64,000 nt of DNA from Alisma plantago-aquatica (GCA_963693085.1 OY856413.1:747518556-747582555), one strand, 5' to 3'. Shown: positions 11,939-23,401, numbered from the stretch's first letter. Made by a program: numbers and translations. The notes: generated from the sequence alone by a model not told the origin.

Positions 11939-14824
11939 TCATTCAGCATGGTCTTGATGTTTATAGTATTCATCGGTGTTAACTTCAACATTTACACTTG
12001 GCAAACCAACTGAGAATGGACTGGAATCAACATACTTTTCGTAGTATTCTTCTTCATTTATAGGATCTATAGTAAACTATCTTTTTTCATGAAGAATGAC
12101 ATACCAATTTTTATTGTCAGGTCATCAATATAGAATACTTGTTTTGCCTGGTCTGCCATGATGAATGGTTCATCTTTCTCACCAATCTTTTCAAAATTCA
12201 CCAATGTGAAACCCAACTCATCTACTAAAACTCCTTTGTTGTTATCAACCCAATTACACCTAAAGATAGGAACTCTGAAATTTGTATAGTCCAATTCCCA
12301 TATGTCCTCAATGACGTCGTAATACAACATTTCAGCTTTGTGTGGTCTTTTATCTTTCGCACTAGCAAAATACAACGAACAAGATTGAACAGTAACCCCA
12401 CTATTTTGGACTACACTACTTTCATCTTGATGCTTTGTGTAGTATAAAAATATATTTATGCCATATCCTTCATATGACATGACATCCATTTTTGGCTTAA
12501 AGGCGAGCCATTTTATGTTCTCAACAACATTATTCAGTGATTCAGATAGTTGATCAAAGACTTTCTCTTCAAACCACCTAATAAATGTTCGATTATGCTC
12601 TCTTACAAGCCACATTGATCTGGATCGCGGATGATTTCTCATGATAAGATCATTGTGTTCTATGATGTAGCTACTAACTTCATCGATGTTGTGTAAAATA
12701 TATAAACGTGCTTGTTCTCACAACTCACGACTAATTCCTTTCACTCGTGCTCCCAGAGTTCCTTTGCCACAATAAGATTCAGTGTGATGGGAATTTTTTA
12801 GATCGTTAGAAGTTTCATTGCAATTCAAAAAATCATTGCAAAAGTCCATCACCTCCCTGGCCACAAAACCCTCAATAATACTCCCTTTAGGACGATAACG
12901 ATTCTGAACATCACCTTTAGAAACACTCATGTAGCGTTCAAATGGATACATCCAATGTAAGAAAATTGGACCCAACATCTTCACCTCCCTTGTTATATGT
13001 AATAAAAGATAAACCATGATATCAAAAAATGAAGGAGGAAAGTACATTTCAAACTGACACATGGTAACAATTACATCTTTTTGTGATTTATCGAGAGTAT
13101 CAGGATGTATCACTTTGTTGCATATTTCATTAAAGAAGAAACAAAGTCTTGTGATTGCAAACCTTACATGCTTCAGCAATACAGATCGAATAGCCACGGG
13201 TAAAATTTGTTGCATTAAGGTGTGACAATTGTGATATTTGAGGCATATCAACTTCCGATCCTTCTTTGATACCAATCTACAAATAGTAGAAGAGCATCTT
13301 TGTGGAACTTTAATATTATACAGTCTGTCATATACAACATTTCCTGGTATAGGTTTAGGAACACTTTGTTCCTCAGTTGATCAATTAAAGGTTTTGCATT
13401 ACCTTTGATAAGGATGCACTTGTGGGAGAAATCTCTGATGACCAAGATATACAATTTTACCACCATGTTTCAGTCGGATTGAATCAGTATTTTCCTCACA
13501 AATAGTACATGCTTTGTATCCTTTTAACTATATCCAGACAATTTTTCATAAGCAGGAAAGTCATTAATTGTGCAAAACAACATAGCACGCAAACTAAAGA
13601 TCTCTTCACGTGAAGCATCATATGTCATAACACCTTCTTCCCATAGTTTCATTAAGTCATCAATTAGAGGTTGAAGGTAAACATCAATGTCATTTCCAGG
13701 TTGCTTGGGCCCTGATATCAATATTGACAACATGACATACTTATTTTTCATGCACAACAAGGAGGAAGATTGTATATAACAATCATAATAGGCCAAGTGC
13801 TATGTTGGCTGCTTAATGTACCATAAGGATTCATTCCATCTGTACAGAGTCCAAGTCTTAAGTTTCTTGATTCGTTACCAAATTGAGGGTATAATAAATC
13901 AATTTTCTTCCATTGTGGTGAATCAGATGTGTGTCGTAGGATTCCATCATCATTGGCCTTTAACTCTCCATGCCAAGACAAATTTCGTGCATCTTCAGTA
14001 TTAGCAAATAAGCGTTGCAATCGTGGTATTATTGGTAGATACCACATCACCTTGGCAGGAGAGTCATTTTTAGCCTTAGCTGAATTTGTGGTCTTATACC
14101 TTAACACACCACATTTTGGACAATTTATCAAATTACTATAGTCCTTCTGAAATAACACACAATCATTTGGACATGCATGAATCTTCTTAGCCTCCATTCC
14201 CATTGGGCACATTATTTTCTTTGCTTGATATGTTGAAATTGGAAGCTTGTTGCCTTCAGGAAGAATTTCCTTTAACAAAGACAACAGTGAAGTGAAACTC
14301 TTATCGCTCCACCGATTTTGAGCTTTAAGAGTATATAAACGCATCACAACTCTCAACCTCGTGAACTTAGTACAACCCTTATATAATGGTTTTTCATCAT
14401 CATGGACAATGTTTGCAAATAAAGAAGGTGGATCAATGACATTGTCCTGACAACTACATAGCATATCATCAACCATATCATCCTGAATCGGTTCATCCCA
14501 AATCGGTTCATCATTGACATTATCATCATTATATATATCTTCTATGGTACAACTATTAGTATCAACATTTTTTGATCCGTAATTAAATTTCTCTCCATGC
14601 CAATACCATTCATTATAACCTTGTATGATCCCATTGCATATGACATGATTCTTAATTTCCTCAACAATATCAACTTTCAAATTTTTACCACAATTTGTAC
14701 ATGGATAATAGAATCTATATGTAGGTAGTTTCCTATGTTCCTCAGCAAATCTAATAAATTCATCAAGACCTTTGGCAAACTCTAGACTACAATGGCTCTT
14801 GATAGACATCCAACTTCGATCCAT
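11939..14824 (-). pseudogene. CACTA transposase (Transposase_21/TNPD-like), frameshifted and internally deleted
   Basis: The start MDRSWMSIKS at 14824 begins the transposase-associated zinc-binding domain (CTNCGKNL, then YNEWYWHGE). The tnp2 core follows (WSDKSFTSLLSLL, CPNDCVLFQ, CPKCG, LGLCTDGMNPYG). A frameshift near 13750-13790 moves to PGNDIDVYLQPLIDDL and INDFPAYEKLSGYS. Another shift near 13520 leads to KACTICEENTDSIRLKHGGK. At about 13315-13325 the frame jumps from the post-LGHQRF region straight to VPQRCSS, so the segment that in the family carries the D.MH...KNV motif is missing. DUF4218 (HTLMQQILPVAIR, ARVKGISREL) and, after a stop, DUF4216 (DIWELDYTNF, AKQVFYIDD) complete the order. 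The last exon ends HQDHAE at 11939. It would have encoded the DDE-type catalytic protein but is now dead. Confidence 0.85.
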
Positions 14825-14951
14825 TTTCTAGATCACATTAAAACTAATTATAAAAGTGTACCACCTATCAAAAGGGTTATTGTTGATACTATAAGTTGTA
14901 AGTTTTTATTGATAGGAAGTTAATTAGTTTTATACTAAAGTGTACCACCTA

Positions 14952-15186
14952 TCCCATTTTTTAATATTCAATCTCACTAGTAACTGTATAATGTATGCTT
15001 AGTTTTCAAGAAAATTTCAGCAACATTTCCCCTAAGTTCTGCAAGTACATCGATGTAAATGGCAAATAACCACCTACATATGTACCTAGAGAACAAATGA
15101 GGAAATACTACTAAAATTTTCTTCAAAACTAAACATACATACACACTTACATCATAAGTGAGATTAAATATCCAAAAATAGTCCCA
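14952..15186. mobile_element. Small hairpin MITE inside the CACTA element
   Basis: The left arm (from about 14957) and the right arm (to about 15181) are inverted copies of each other over about 100 bp, for example aatctcact on the left against agtgagatt on the right, and gcttagttttcaagaaaattt against its near-complement at 15110-15135. The loop is only a few tens of bases. tccca occurs at both flanks (14952-14956 and 15182-15186) and may be the target duplication. It encodes nothing. The family is unassigned. Confidence 0.6.
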
Positions 15187-15200
15187 GACCAGGGACTATC

Positions 15201-15229
15201 CAAAATTTACTCCTAATGAGTAAATTTTG
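15201..15229. repeat. Perfect 12-bp inverted repeat (hairpin)
   Basis: caaaatttactc-ctaat-gagtaaattttg: a 12-bp perfect stem with a 5-nt loop. A second small inverted repeat, gtccc...gggac, lies just before it at 15181-15196. Confidence 0.85.
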
Positions 15230-16257
15230 AACGGGTTTCTAAGTTGATAGATAAATGTATTATTGTCATATTTATATATTAAGTTAAACATCATGCATCG
15301 ATGATCTCATCTATAAACCCTAAAGTGTCAATCTAAGACTACAAAATGTCTACCCTCATATTTCTAGAATGTATACAATGATTACATATGTGATTGATAA
15401 CAAAATGTAGATATGAAAGAATACATATTTTTATTATTGGTTGATTTACTAGTCAAATAAAATGAAAAAAATAATGTAATTGACCTGAGCCGTACAGACG
15501 AAAATGAGAGAAGACCATGGGCAGTGGAAGGTGCACAGGTGGCAAAGAGCAAGAGGATGACCACTGAGCATTGGAGCTACTGCGAGCAAGAGGATGACTA
15601 TCGTGAACGACATGGGTAAATAAAAAATACTTCCATAGATAAACATTCATTATATGTACTGAATTGAGAAGAATCAATTAGGTGCTCTTGACAAATATAT
15701 TCAGATAAATAAGTTAAGACAGATAGTTATATGAGTGAAACAAAACAACTTATCAATTTATAGTAAAAATATTAAACTCATTCCCTATGTACAAGAGTAA
15801 AGAGGCAAATATAAACAGTGCAAACTGTTTATCCCAAGACTAAGATTGTTTTATAACCTGGAAAGAACAGGGAATGAAACGAGGATGACGTGCATGCATC
15901 ATTCATTGATGACATACTTTATAATATAGAGGCATTGGAGGAGTGTCACTAATTGGGGCAAGGGGTTTGGGGATTGATCATAGTGTGGTTGTGGTTCTGT
16001 GATATCAGATTTCAATTATCAATAATTTTGATAGCAACAAAGTAGGTTGGCGACAGATGGATTTTAACCTGGGAATAATAGCTAGCTCTACCTAGTTGGG
16101 CTTTGACAAGTCATCTTGGCATTTGAGAAGCCAACTATTGGGCATGGTATGCTATCTCATCTCCCCAACTACAACCATTCACTCTACACCAGCTTGTTCA
16201 GTCACTCACACACCCATCATCGTTATTCCCCAATCCAGCTAGCTAGCTAGCTAAGCA
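15230..16257. other. CACTA 5' intronic/leader region, no coding frame recognised
   Basis: AT-rich, with only short closed frames. A small repeat (gcaagaggatgac) occurs twice near 15550-15600, and gctagctagctagcta at about 16236 is a short simple repeat. Inference: leader or intron of the leftward transposase transcript. Confidence 0.4.
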
Positions 16258-16640
16258 ACGCCTTCTTCCTCTGTTCGCCCCGTGCCATGGAAGGCCTCCA
16301 GAGCGAATTCCGCCCATCGGCACCCTCCTCCTCCTCATTATCACCGCTAGCACACTCGCATTCCTATCCTCGTCAGTGAATGGACGACCTTACCTCTACG
16401 GCAGCGCCTACATTAGGTCAAATATGAAAAAGAAGGCGACAACCTTACCTCTGCGTTCAGGTGCTTTCGGGAGGCGGTGGCGGTGGCGAGGCTTTCCTCG
16501 CGGGCACGGCAGCAGGGGGTGGTCTTCAGACCTGTACGGAAATAGCAGGTGCCCTTCTCTACTCTCCTGAAAGTGGTGGCGTCAAGGATCCTTACGGCAG
16601 TGGCAGCGGTGCACAGCTTCTTGCTAGCTTTATGTGATCA
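16258..16640 (-). promoter_or_regulatory. GC-rich block next to the CACTA promoter end, possible first exon/control region
   Basis: GC- and CpG-rich sequence in an otherwise AT-rich element, lying directly inside the right subterminal array. Because the genes run leftwards, this is the 5' end. On the minus strand two near-identical donor-like sites, gagGTAAGG, occur at about 16385 and 16445 within a local repeat (accttacctct). In maize En/Spm a GC-rich control region and first exon sits just inside the 5' subterminal repeats, and this matches it by position and composition. A plus-strand frame with a signal-peptide-like run (LLLLIITASTLAFLSSS, about 16325-16375) is an alternative reading as a captured gene fragment. 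Confidence 0.4.
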
Positions 16641-16674
16641 CTAAATGAAAAACCAGGTTCCAGTAACACTTAGT

Positions 16675-17044
16675 AATTGGACCTCAAAGGTCGGTTCTAA
16701 GTAAAACATCAACCCAACATCTTAAGTGGGGCCCAGACCACCTGTAAGGTCAGGTAACTTAAAAAACTGACCCTATAGAATTATGCTACAAGGTCGGTTA
16801 TTTTGAGAAAACCGACCCAAGAGGTCCAAAGCGGTGCACGCATTTTTTGTTGACATATAAGGTCGGTTATTTGGAAAAACCGACCCTATAGATCGAGGCA
16901 CGAAGCCAAAATCGAGAAAATGTTTGTCGCGGGAAACCTAATGGGTCGGTTTTTATGATAAAACTGATGTAACAATGTATTAGGTCAGTTATTCTAGTAA
17001 AAATGATGCTAAGGGCAGTGACATTATTGGCCAAAAATATAGTA
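16675..17044. repeat. CACTA right subterminal repeats and terminus
   Basis: About five copies of aggtcggtt/aaccgaccc-type inverted units (for example 16799-16816 and 16860-16885). They degrade outward to ...ggccaaaaatatagta. The reverse complement aligns loosely to the left end. Confidence 0.75.
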
Positions 17045-17198
17045 TATATATACATATATATTAGAAATATAAAAGACTAATCAGTAGGTAATGGAGCTTA
17101 TCAAACTAGTATAATATCCAAAAATTCACACAGAAAAGATGCACCTCTGGTTAAGTAAGAGGAAAGTGTACCATTTGGTTCAAGAGTAGAGATGTATG

Positions 17199-17491
17199 TG
17201 TAACATCCCAGGATTTTAGGCCTCTGATAAAATGATCTTAAAAGGAATGATTGGACTACCCATATATCCAAGGTGCACCTCCTTTTCAAGGAGTCAATCA
17301 CTAAAGAACTATGTGGTTAAGCATTCTTAGCCCAGAGTAAGTACTAGGTTGGGTGACCAGTCGGGAAGTTGATCCTACCTTGTGTGTGAGTGAGGAAAAA
17401 GCACACAGTTAAGGCTAGTGGTGGTCTCTAGGGCCAGATGTCATTCCTGAATCTTGACTAGAGCCTTGGGAAGTGGGTCCAAGAGTTATCA
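17199..17491 (+). repeat. Cassandra 5' LTR
   Basis: 293 bp, colinear with 17741-18032. The 5S-like part at about 17296-17380 includes gtactaggttgggtgacc, which corresponds to the intermediate element and C box of the 5S internal promoter. Confidence 0.9.
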
Positions 17492-17492
17492 A

Positions 17493-17505
17493 TGGTATTA
17501 GAGCC
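17493..17505 (+). other. Cassandra primer binding site
   Basis: tggtattagagcc, one base from the plant initiator-tRNA-Met PBS, placed one base after the LTR end. Confidence 0.8.
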
Positions 17506-17740
17506 ATAACCCCTCCAATAGGTGGGCCCACATGGGGCTGAGGCATGTTTGTCTTTGAGTCATGCGGTCCAGGCATGTTGGAAAGGGCTAGCCATGGTGA
17601 TGGAGCTACCCTTGCACTGGTAGCCATGATTGGGAGTTGGGTGTACATGGCCATGTTGGGTCTGCACTAAAATGGGGAAATACTATGAGGCCATGTAGTT
17701 GCACCTTGACAAAGACGTCAAGAGTTTAAATCAGAGAGAT

Positions 17741-18032
17741 TGTAACATCCAATGATTTGAGGCCTCAGATAAAATGATCTAAAAAGGAATGATTGGATTG
17801 CCCATATCACCAAGGTGCACCTACTTTTTAGGGAGATCATCACTAAAGAACTATGTGGCTAAGCGTTCTTAGACCAGAGTAAGTACTAGGATGGGTGACC
17901 AGTCAAGAACTTTATCCTGGATTGTGCGTGAGTAAGGACAAAGCATGCACTTAAGGCTAGTGGTGATATGTGGGGCCAAATGTCATTCCTGAAACTCGAC
18001 TAGAGACTTGGGTAGTGGGTCCGGGTGTTACA
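17741..18032 (+). repeat. Cassandra 3' LTR
   Basis: 292 bp. The 5S-like segment at about 17837-17919 is the better preserved copy: ctaagcgttctt (A-box region), agtaagtactagg (intermediate element) and atgggtgacc (C box). Confidence 0.9.
17837..17919 (+). promoter_or_regulatory. 5S rRNA-like internal Pol III promoter sequence
   Basis: Reads as a degenerate 3' two-thirds of plant 5S rRNA, from catcactaaag to the region after gatgggtgacc. It is part of the Cassandra LTR and not a functional 5S gene. In known Cassandra families this segment can drive Pol III transcription. Confidence 0.75.
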
Positions 18033-19929
18033 ACATGATTTTAAAATCACATAGATTGCTTAGACCCTATTTAAACAAGATAAGGGTCAAGGATAGGTTT
18101 TCAACAATACAAGCTACAAGGACTATACAATTAGAGTTTTTCGATCCGTATATTGATTTTAGGTGGTTACTCATCATCAATCACACACAATAAGATTTTG
18201 AGATATCATTTTTATTTTCACACATTATTCAACATCACTAGAAAGGCGGTATCCAACCCAGGTCATATAAGACAAAACTCTAAGTCATCATCAAGATTCA
18301 AACTTGTCATTATTAAGAAGAGTCCCATAGTCACAATTTATAATAGTGTTCACAATATTGTCAAATATGTTTCTCAAATTTTGAAAGGGGTAGGGTTAAA
18401 ACCCAAAAAGTTAAATTCAAAAACCACAATTGAGTTTCATATGAATATAACCATCAACTTGAGATTAAGAGTTGATTTAAATTCTTCATTAGTCATCAAG
18501 AATTCCACATAATGAGTATCATCATCAAGTTTCATTACATATATTTCAAATTGAATTCAATTGTGACCCAGTTAGGGTTTGGGACATTAAGATGAAGCCT
18601 TGACAAAAGGTCCTTACTTGATTTTTAAAACTCCATAAGGATCATTTTAGGAATATATCAAAAAAAGAATGAGATTCAGATCCTAAAATTATATCCATTG
18701 GATTCCTTATATGATTTAAATCAAAATTGACTACATACAATTAATTTTTGGACAAGGGATGTGCTTTTTAGAGTTTTTTAAAAGATTACTTCATGTTGAC
18801 AAAAATCTGAGTCATTATATCTTGATCTGAAGGTTGAGGTCAAGTGGATCCTTGGGTAGCTAGTGTACTTCCCTAATTTGACTTTTTCCCAATCAAAGCA
18901 TGTCTGGCGCGGCCCATGCCCAGGCCTGGCCGAATCCCAGGCACACATTGTTGGGTGGGCAAGTGGTCAGTCATCTTCCATTTATCCATGCAATATTCTC
19001 CCAGTGATGAATGCATCCTCCCTTGTTCTTCTATAAATACATAGAATCAATGCATGTATACTCTAGGAGGGAGGGGTGCCATGACTTGACATTCACAAAC
19101 ATATGTAATTCTAATTAGCCAACCCTTTCATTACTAGTTGTCCTATCTGCTTATCCTCCACCCTACTGCTTTTACAACCTAACTTTGATGTAGAGTATAT
19201 TTTGCAATAGCCTGACTAAATTCCCATGTTAGAGACAAACAAAGAGGTGCTATCATCACCCCCATCCTCAATGTCCTCCACCTCTATTCAACCTTTATTA
19301 CCTTTCCTTCTACCATTTTTATTCACCTATTTCCATATTGTTCTTCCCCTCTTTCCATCTTCATAACGACAACAATTTTTGTTTATGAGAGTATGAGTTC
19401 CTTCTCTTCCAATGCCTCTCTACACAGGCATATGTATATAGATGTATGTGTGTGTGTGTGTTTTGATGGAAACAAAGGGAAAATGAATTTACTGGAAGAA
19501 TTGATTCTCCCTATTATTCATCATGTAGAAAGTCTATAGGAAAAGTTTTTGGATGATGAGGTAATAGATGTCCCCTTTTCTTTATTGTATTTAGACTAGG
19601 GTTTTCAAGGGTCAAACACTCGGTCATGAATTCCTAATTGATAAACTAATTAAACTAAACTCCTAAGTCATAGGGTTTATCAATTAATTAAATAATAAAA
19701 CTTATTCATTCAAAGGTCCACAATTCACATACAACAATTTCAAAATTAAAGGAATTCGAGCTATCTCTTATCTCCATAATTATTAGATCTTGACCAAGTC
19801 TAAGTCACACAAACTACTATTTGAGACATATAAATAATTCAAAAAGGTTTAAAATCAACAAAGTTTTAAATTGATATTTCTTATCAAAAGATTCTAAACA
19901 TCCTCAAATGGTCATGTTTTATAAGTATC
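18033..19929. other. Intergenic region, no gene recognised
   Basis: AT-rich, with short frames lacking any known motif. Visible details are a GC-richer patch at 18901-18965, a TATA-like ctataaatac at about 19031, a C/T-rich stretch at 19250-19360 and a short (gt)n at 19447-19460. The TATA-like box after such a patch could be the remains of an old LTR promoter, but I find no second LTR. Confidence 0.5.
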
Positions 19930-19947
19930 TCATACATACATACATAC

Positions 19948-22900
19948 TTGGAGGTGAAAAAGAAGGACCAGAGGAAGGAGTCGGGCAGGCGTACCAGGTC
20001 AAACAAGAACCTTTGATATGTCCATGCTCCTATGCAATATTAAAGGTGAGTGTGACATGTACAAAAATAAGGAGATTTGGGAGTGCATCGCTGCTAGTGG
20101 GAATTCCTTGGTAGTTTTGGTAGAAACAAAAATAAGGAGGCAAAATAGTAACAACATTAGATATTTATTTCCTCAGGGATGGGAGCATGTGTCTAATCTT
20201 GAGCATTCTAAGTTGGCCAGAGTTTTTGTTGCATGGAAACCAAATGCATGGCAGGTTACCATGATACATATGTCAGATCAACGTATTATAATGAAGTGTA
20301 GGAATGCATGTGGATTACATATGTGGTTGACAGTTGTCTATGCTCATAATGATGCAAATAGGAGATAGAGTTTATGGCAAGAACCGATATATTTATCTAG
20401 ACAAATATCTATCCTATGGTTGGTGATCAGTGACTTCAATAATGTCTGAGTGCAAGCTGTGAAGACAGGTGAAAGACCAACAGTGAATGCAATGATTAAT
20501 GCTTTCAATCATACCATTGATCAGGTTGGACTTTTTGAATTGCCCATGGTTGGTGGGGACTTGTTCACTTGGAACAATGAGATTAAGACGGAGGATAGAA
20601 TTGCAAGCAAGCTTGACATAACTCTAGTAAATGAGGAGTGGTTGTATATATTTCCTAATGTGTAGGTTAAAGCCGACAGATCCAAGTTGAGAGACCATGC
20701 TCCAATTTTAGTGCAAATCATAGAAAAGAAATAGAAGAGAAGACATTTTAGGTTCATGAACTATTGGGATAACTGGAAGGGATTCAATGATGTCATTAGA
20801 GAAAGTTGGATCATCAAAGTGACGGGGAATCCAATGTATGTGTTTGCAAAGAATCTGGCTAATACCAAGTGTGCACTCAAAAGTTGGGACAAGGAGAAGG
20901 TGAACATTCCCAATATACTGAAGGAAACCAAAGAAGAATATAAGGAGGTTATAAGATTGCTGCTACATGATCCACTAAATGAAGAGTTGATAAAGAAAGA
21001 TAGTGAGCTGAAAATGATGCTAGAAGACTTAAAGAAGGCCGAGGAAAAGTTCTACTGGTAGAGGAGTAGAGAGAAATGGATGGATGATGGTAACAAAAAT
21101 ACCAAACTATATCATTCATCTATTAAAAGTAGAGAGGTCGGTAACATCATCTCAGAGCTTATTGGTAGTGATGAGAATGTTGTCAACAAGCAGGAGGACT
21201 TGGAAGAATAGGCCATCCAATTTTATTCTTCTCTATACAATAAGGAATTTTATGATGAGCTGGAAGAGGAGGAGATGGAATGGAAGTTTAAACTGAAAAG
21301 TACTCATAATAATATCCTCACAAGGGAAACAAATGAGCAGGAAGTCAAAGATGCACTCTGGATTATTGACACAAACAACTCACCAGGTTTAGATAGTTTT
21401 AATACTTTTTCTATAAGAAATCATGGTATACCATAAAGGATGACATGATGGAATATGTGATATGGTTCTTAGCATGAGGAAATATGGTCATATAGGTTAA
21501 TCACTCTTTCCTTGTACTCATTCCCAAGAAGAAAGTGACTACTTCCCCAGCTAATTGCAGACCTATTTCATGCTGCTCGGTATAGTATAAAATCATTACA
21601 AAGGTCATGGTTTCTAGATTGAAGACAATACTTCCCTATCTTATTTCTATGAACTAAGGGGTGTTTGTGATAGGAAGGAGAATTAGTTATTGTGCTTTGC
21701 TGGTAGGCAAATTCTTACAAGACTATAATATTATGAGAGGGAGTAGGAAGCTATGCTTAAAGCTTGGTGTGTCTAAAGCTTATGATAGCGTGAGATGGGA
21801 TAAATTATGGTGGATCATGAAGCAGATGGGGTTCAACGAGCAGTGGATTGGTTGGATTAAATAGTGTGTGGGAACCACTAGCTTCTCTATACTCGTTAAT
21901 GGCACTTCTGCAAGTATCTTCAAAGGAGGCAATGGACTGCGTCAGGGGGACCCACTCTTTCCTTTGCTCTTTGTGATTGTCATGGGGTACTTTACCTAAA
22001 AGCTGCAAGAAATAGAAATAAGTAAGGTGATTAGACCTTATATAGTGCATGGCACTAAAGTGATGACACACCTGATCTTTGTAGATGGCATCCTTTTCTT
22101 TGTGGAAGCCAAGCAAAATACAGTAGGGATTTGTAGGATCTGCTTAGGAGGTTTGGGAAATAGATTGGGCTGCGTGTTAATGCTCACAAGACTCATCTTT
22201 TTCTATCTAAGAATTTCTACCTAATGGAAGATCGAATGAAGGAAGCCATTGGAGTAGAGTTGGGGGTGTTTCCTACGAAATATATGGGATATTCTTTAGC
22301 AGGAGGCAATCTACATGTCAAAGACTTTGTTGATTGTATGGATAGATTGGAGGAAATGACCAATAAATGGTCAATATAGAAAACATCAATGGCTAGAAGA
22401 GCCACTCTTTTAAAGGCAGCAATTGAGGGACTTCTGATCTTCTGGGTACAACAATGCGAGATTCTTGGGGAAGTGTTGGATAGAATAGAAATAAAGATGG
22501 AAAACTTCCTTTGGGATAGTACACACCATCCAATGAAATATGCACGCTTGGCACTCCCAAAAGATGAAGGTGGGTTGTACTTCAAAGCACCAAGAGATAT
22601 AGCAAAGTCGAAAACAATGAAAAGAATTATTATATATCAAGAGGGCACGTTTACTTAGAGAAAATGGATGAGAGAAATATATCCTAGAGGACTGGACTTC
22701 ATACTGAAAACAAGAGAAGGATATTTCACACACCATCAATGTTATGACAGAAATATGGCAACATGTTAGACATTTGTTTGATCTACATGAGGTGGGAGGA
22801 TGCAAAATCAAAGATACAAATATCAATTTGTAGGAAGTAACATGATTCAGAGCAGAAAAGGACATGCACATGGAGCAGGTATGGGTTGGTATTCAGGTTC

Positions 22901-23401
22901 TAAAGTAGAGCATGTGCATCTATAAAATTTTGTACAACACTTTGGCTACGCTAGATAAAATACATGAATGGTATCAAGATGTTGTTGTTGTTTGTCTACT
23001 CTATAAAGATGAGGATGAATATGATATGCACATGTTTAGTTGTTGCACATTTACAAGGGAGGTATGGGAGATTATATGTGGAAAATTCAGCCTGAACATG
23101 TAGTTGAAGGAAGAGCCACAAAGAATGTTATCTAGCTATGGGAAAAGTGACAGAAAGAGGACCTTGTTAGTTGATCTATGCTACCACATATGGGAGGAAA
23201 CGAGTGTACGGAGACACGGAGGTTCAGCCACAAATCCGACTATAATTGCTATAAAAATTTGTAAATGTGTCAAACGCAAGTTACACATGAGGTAGGAGTG
23301 TGAGTTTTTACTCTTTTTGATGTATGGCGTTGGGCTATATGTAATTCTTGACCCTCTATAATTTTAGAGGAAAGTCAAATTATTTTTACTTTATTATGAT
23401 A
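19948..23401 (+). mobile_element. 5'-truncated L1-type LINE
   Basis: Carries an apurinic-type endonuclease followed by reverse transcriptase and a C-terminal Cys/His region in one direction, without an ORF1. It begins immediately upstream of the ORF2 start. cat/ac repeats (catacatacatacatac at 19931-19947; catacatatacatacatacat from 23402) flank it on both sides and may be the target duplication. The copy is old, with many stops and frameshifts. Confidence 0.8.
20018..23290 (+). pseudogene. LINE ORF2: endonuclease-reverse transcriptase, broken
   Basis: Endonuclease: the start MSMLLCNIKG, the LVETKIRR motif, SDFN, a KLDITLVN segment and a DHAPI motif, spread over 20018-20730, keep the metal-binding and catalytic residues. 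RT: SPGLDSFNTFF (about 21380), LIPKKKVT, ANCRPIS, SKAYDSVRWD (21774), GNGLRQGDPLFPLLF (about 21930) and then LIFVDGILFF at 22073-22100. The family there has F/Y-A-D-D, and here the second catalytic Asp is Gly. A degenerate zinc-finger-like region (MHMFSCCTFTREVW, 23023-23070) closes ORF2. There are at least eight in-frame stops or shifts. When intact it would nick DNA and reverse-transcribe its own RNA. Confidence 0.8.

Larger units (their letters stand above)
7463..17044 (-). mobile_element. CACTA (En/Spm-like) DNA transposon, degenerate
   Basis: The left end starts CACTACTACAG at 7463. The proposed right end is tagta at 17040-17044, so on the minus strand it reads TACTA, one base from CACTA. 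Both termini are flanked by TAT (7460-7462 and 17045-17047), which fits the 3-bp TSD of CACTA elements. About 0.8 kb at the left end and 0.37 kb at the right end are packed with direct and inverted copies of a unit like aggtcggtt...aaccgaccc, the expected transposase-binding subterminal arrays. Two leftward genes lie between: a Transposase_21-like gene and a Transposase_24/Ulp1-like gene. Both carry stops or frameshifts, so the copy is not autonomous. The right terminus is the less certain boundary. Confidence 0.85.
17199..18032 (+). mobile_element. Cassandra-type TRIM retrotransposon, complete
   Basis: Two direct LTRs (17199-17491 and 17741-18032) flank a 249-bp interior. The LTRs start tgtaacatcc and end ttatca/gttaca. 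The PBS tggtattagagcc sits at 17493, and a purine-rich stretch (agagagat) precedes the 3' LTR. Each LTR carries an 80-odd-bp segment homologous to 5S rRNA, the hallmark of Cassandra elements, which are non-coding and presumably mobilised in trans. The total of 834 bp is in the known size range. The flanking pentamers gtatg and acatg are only a partial match, so the TSD is decayed. Confidence 0.9.

Noticed and set aside
15382..15677. Three overlapping minus-strand frames with hydrophobic stretches
   Set aside because: They are short, overlap one another in different frames, and lie in the presumed leader or intron of the CACTA transposase.
17837..17919. Functional 5S rRNA gene
   Set aside because: The match covers only part of 5S with many changes and occurs at the same position in both LTRs of a TRIM, so it is the Cassandra promoter segment.
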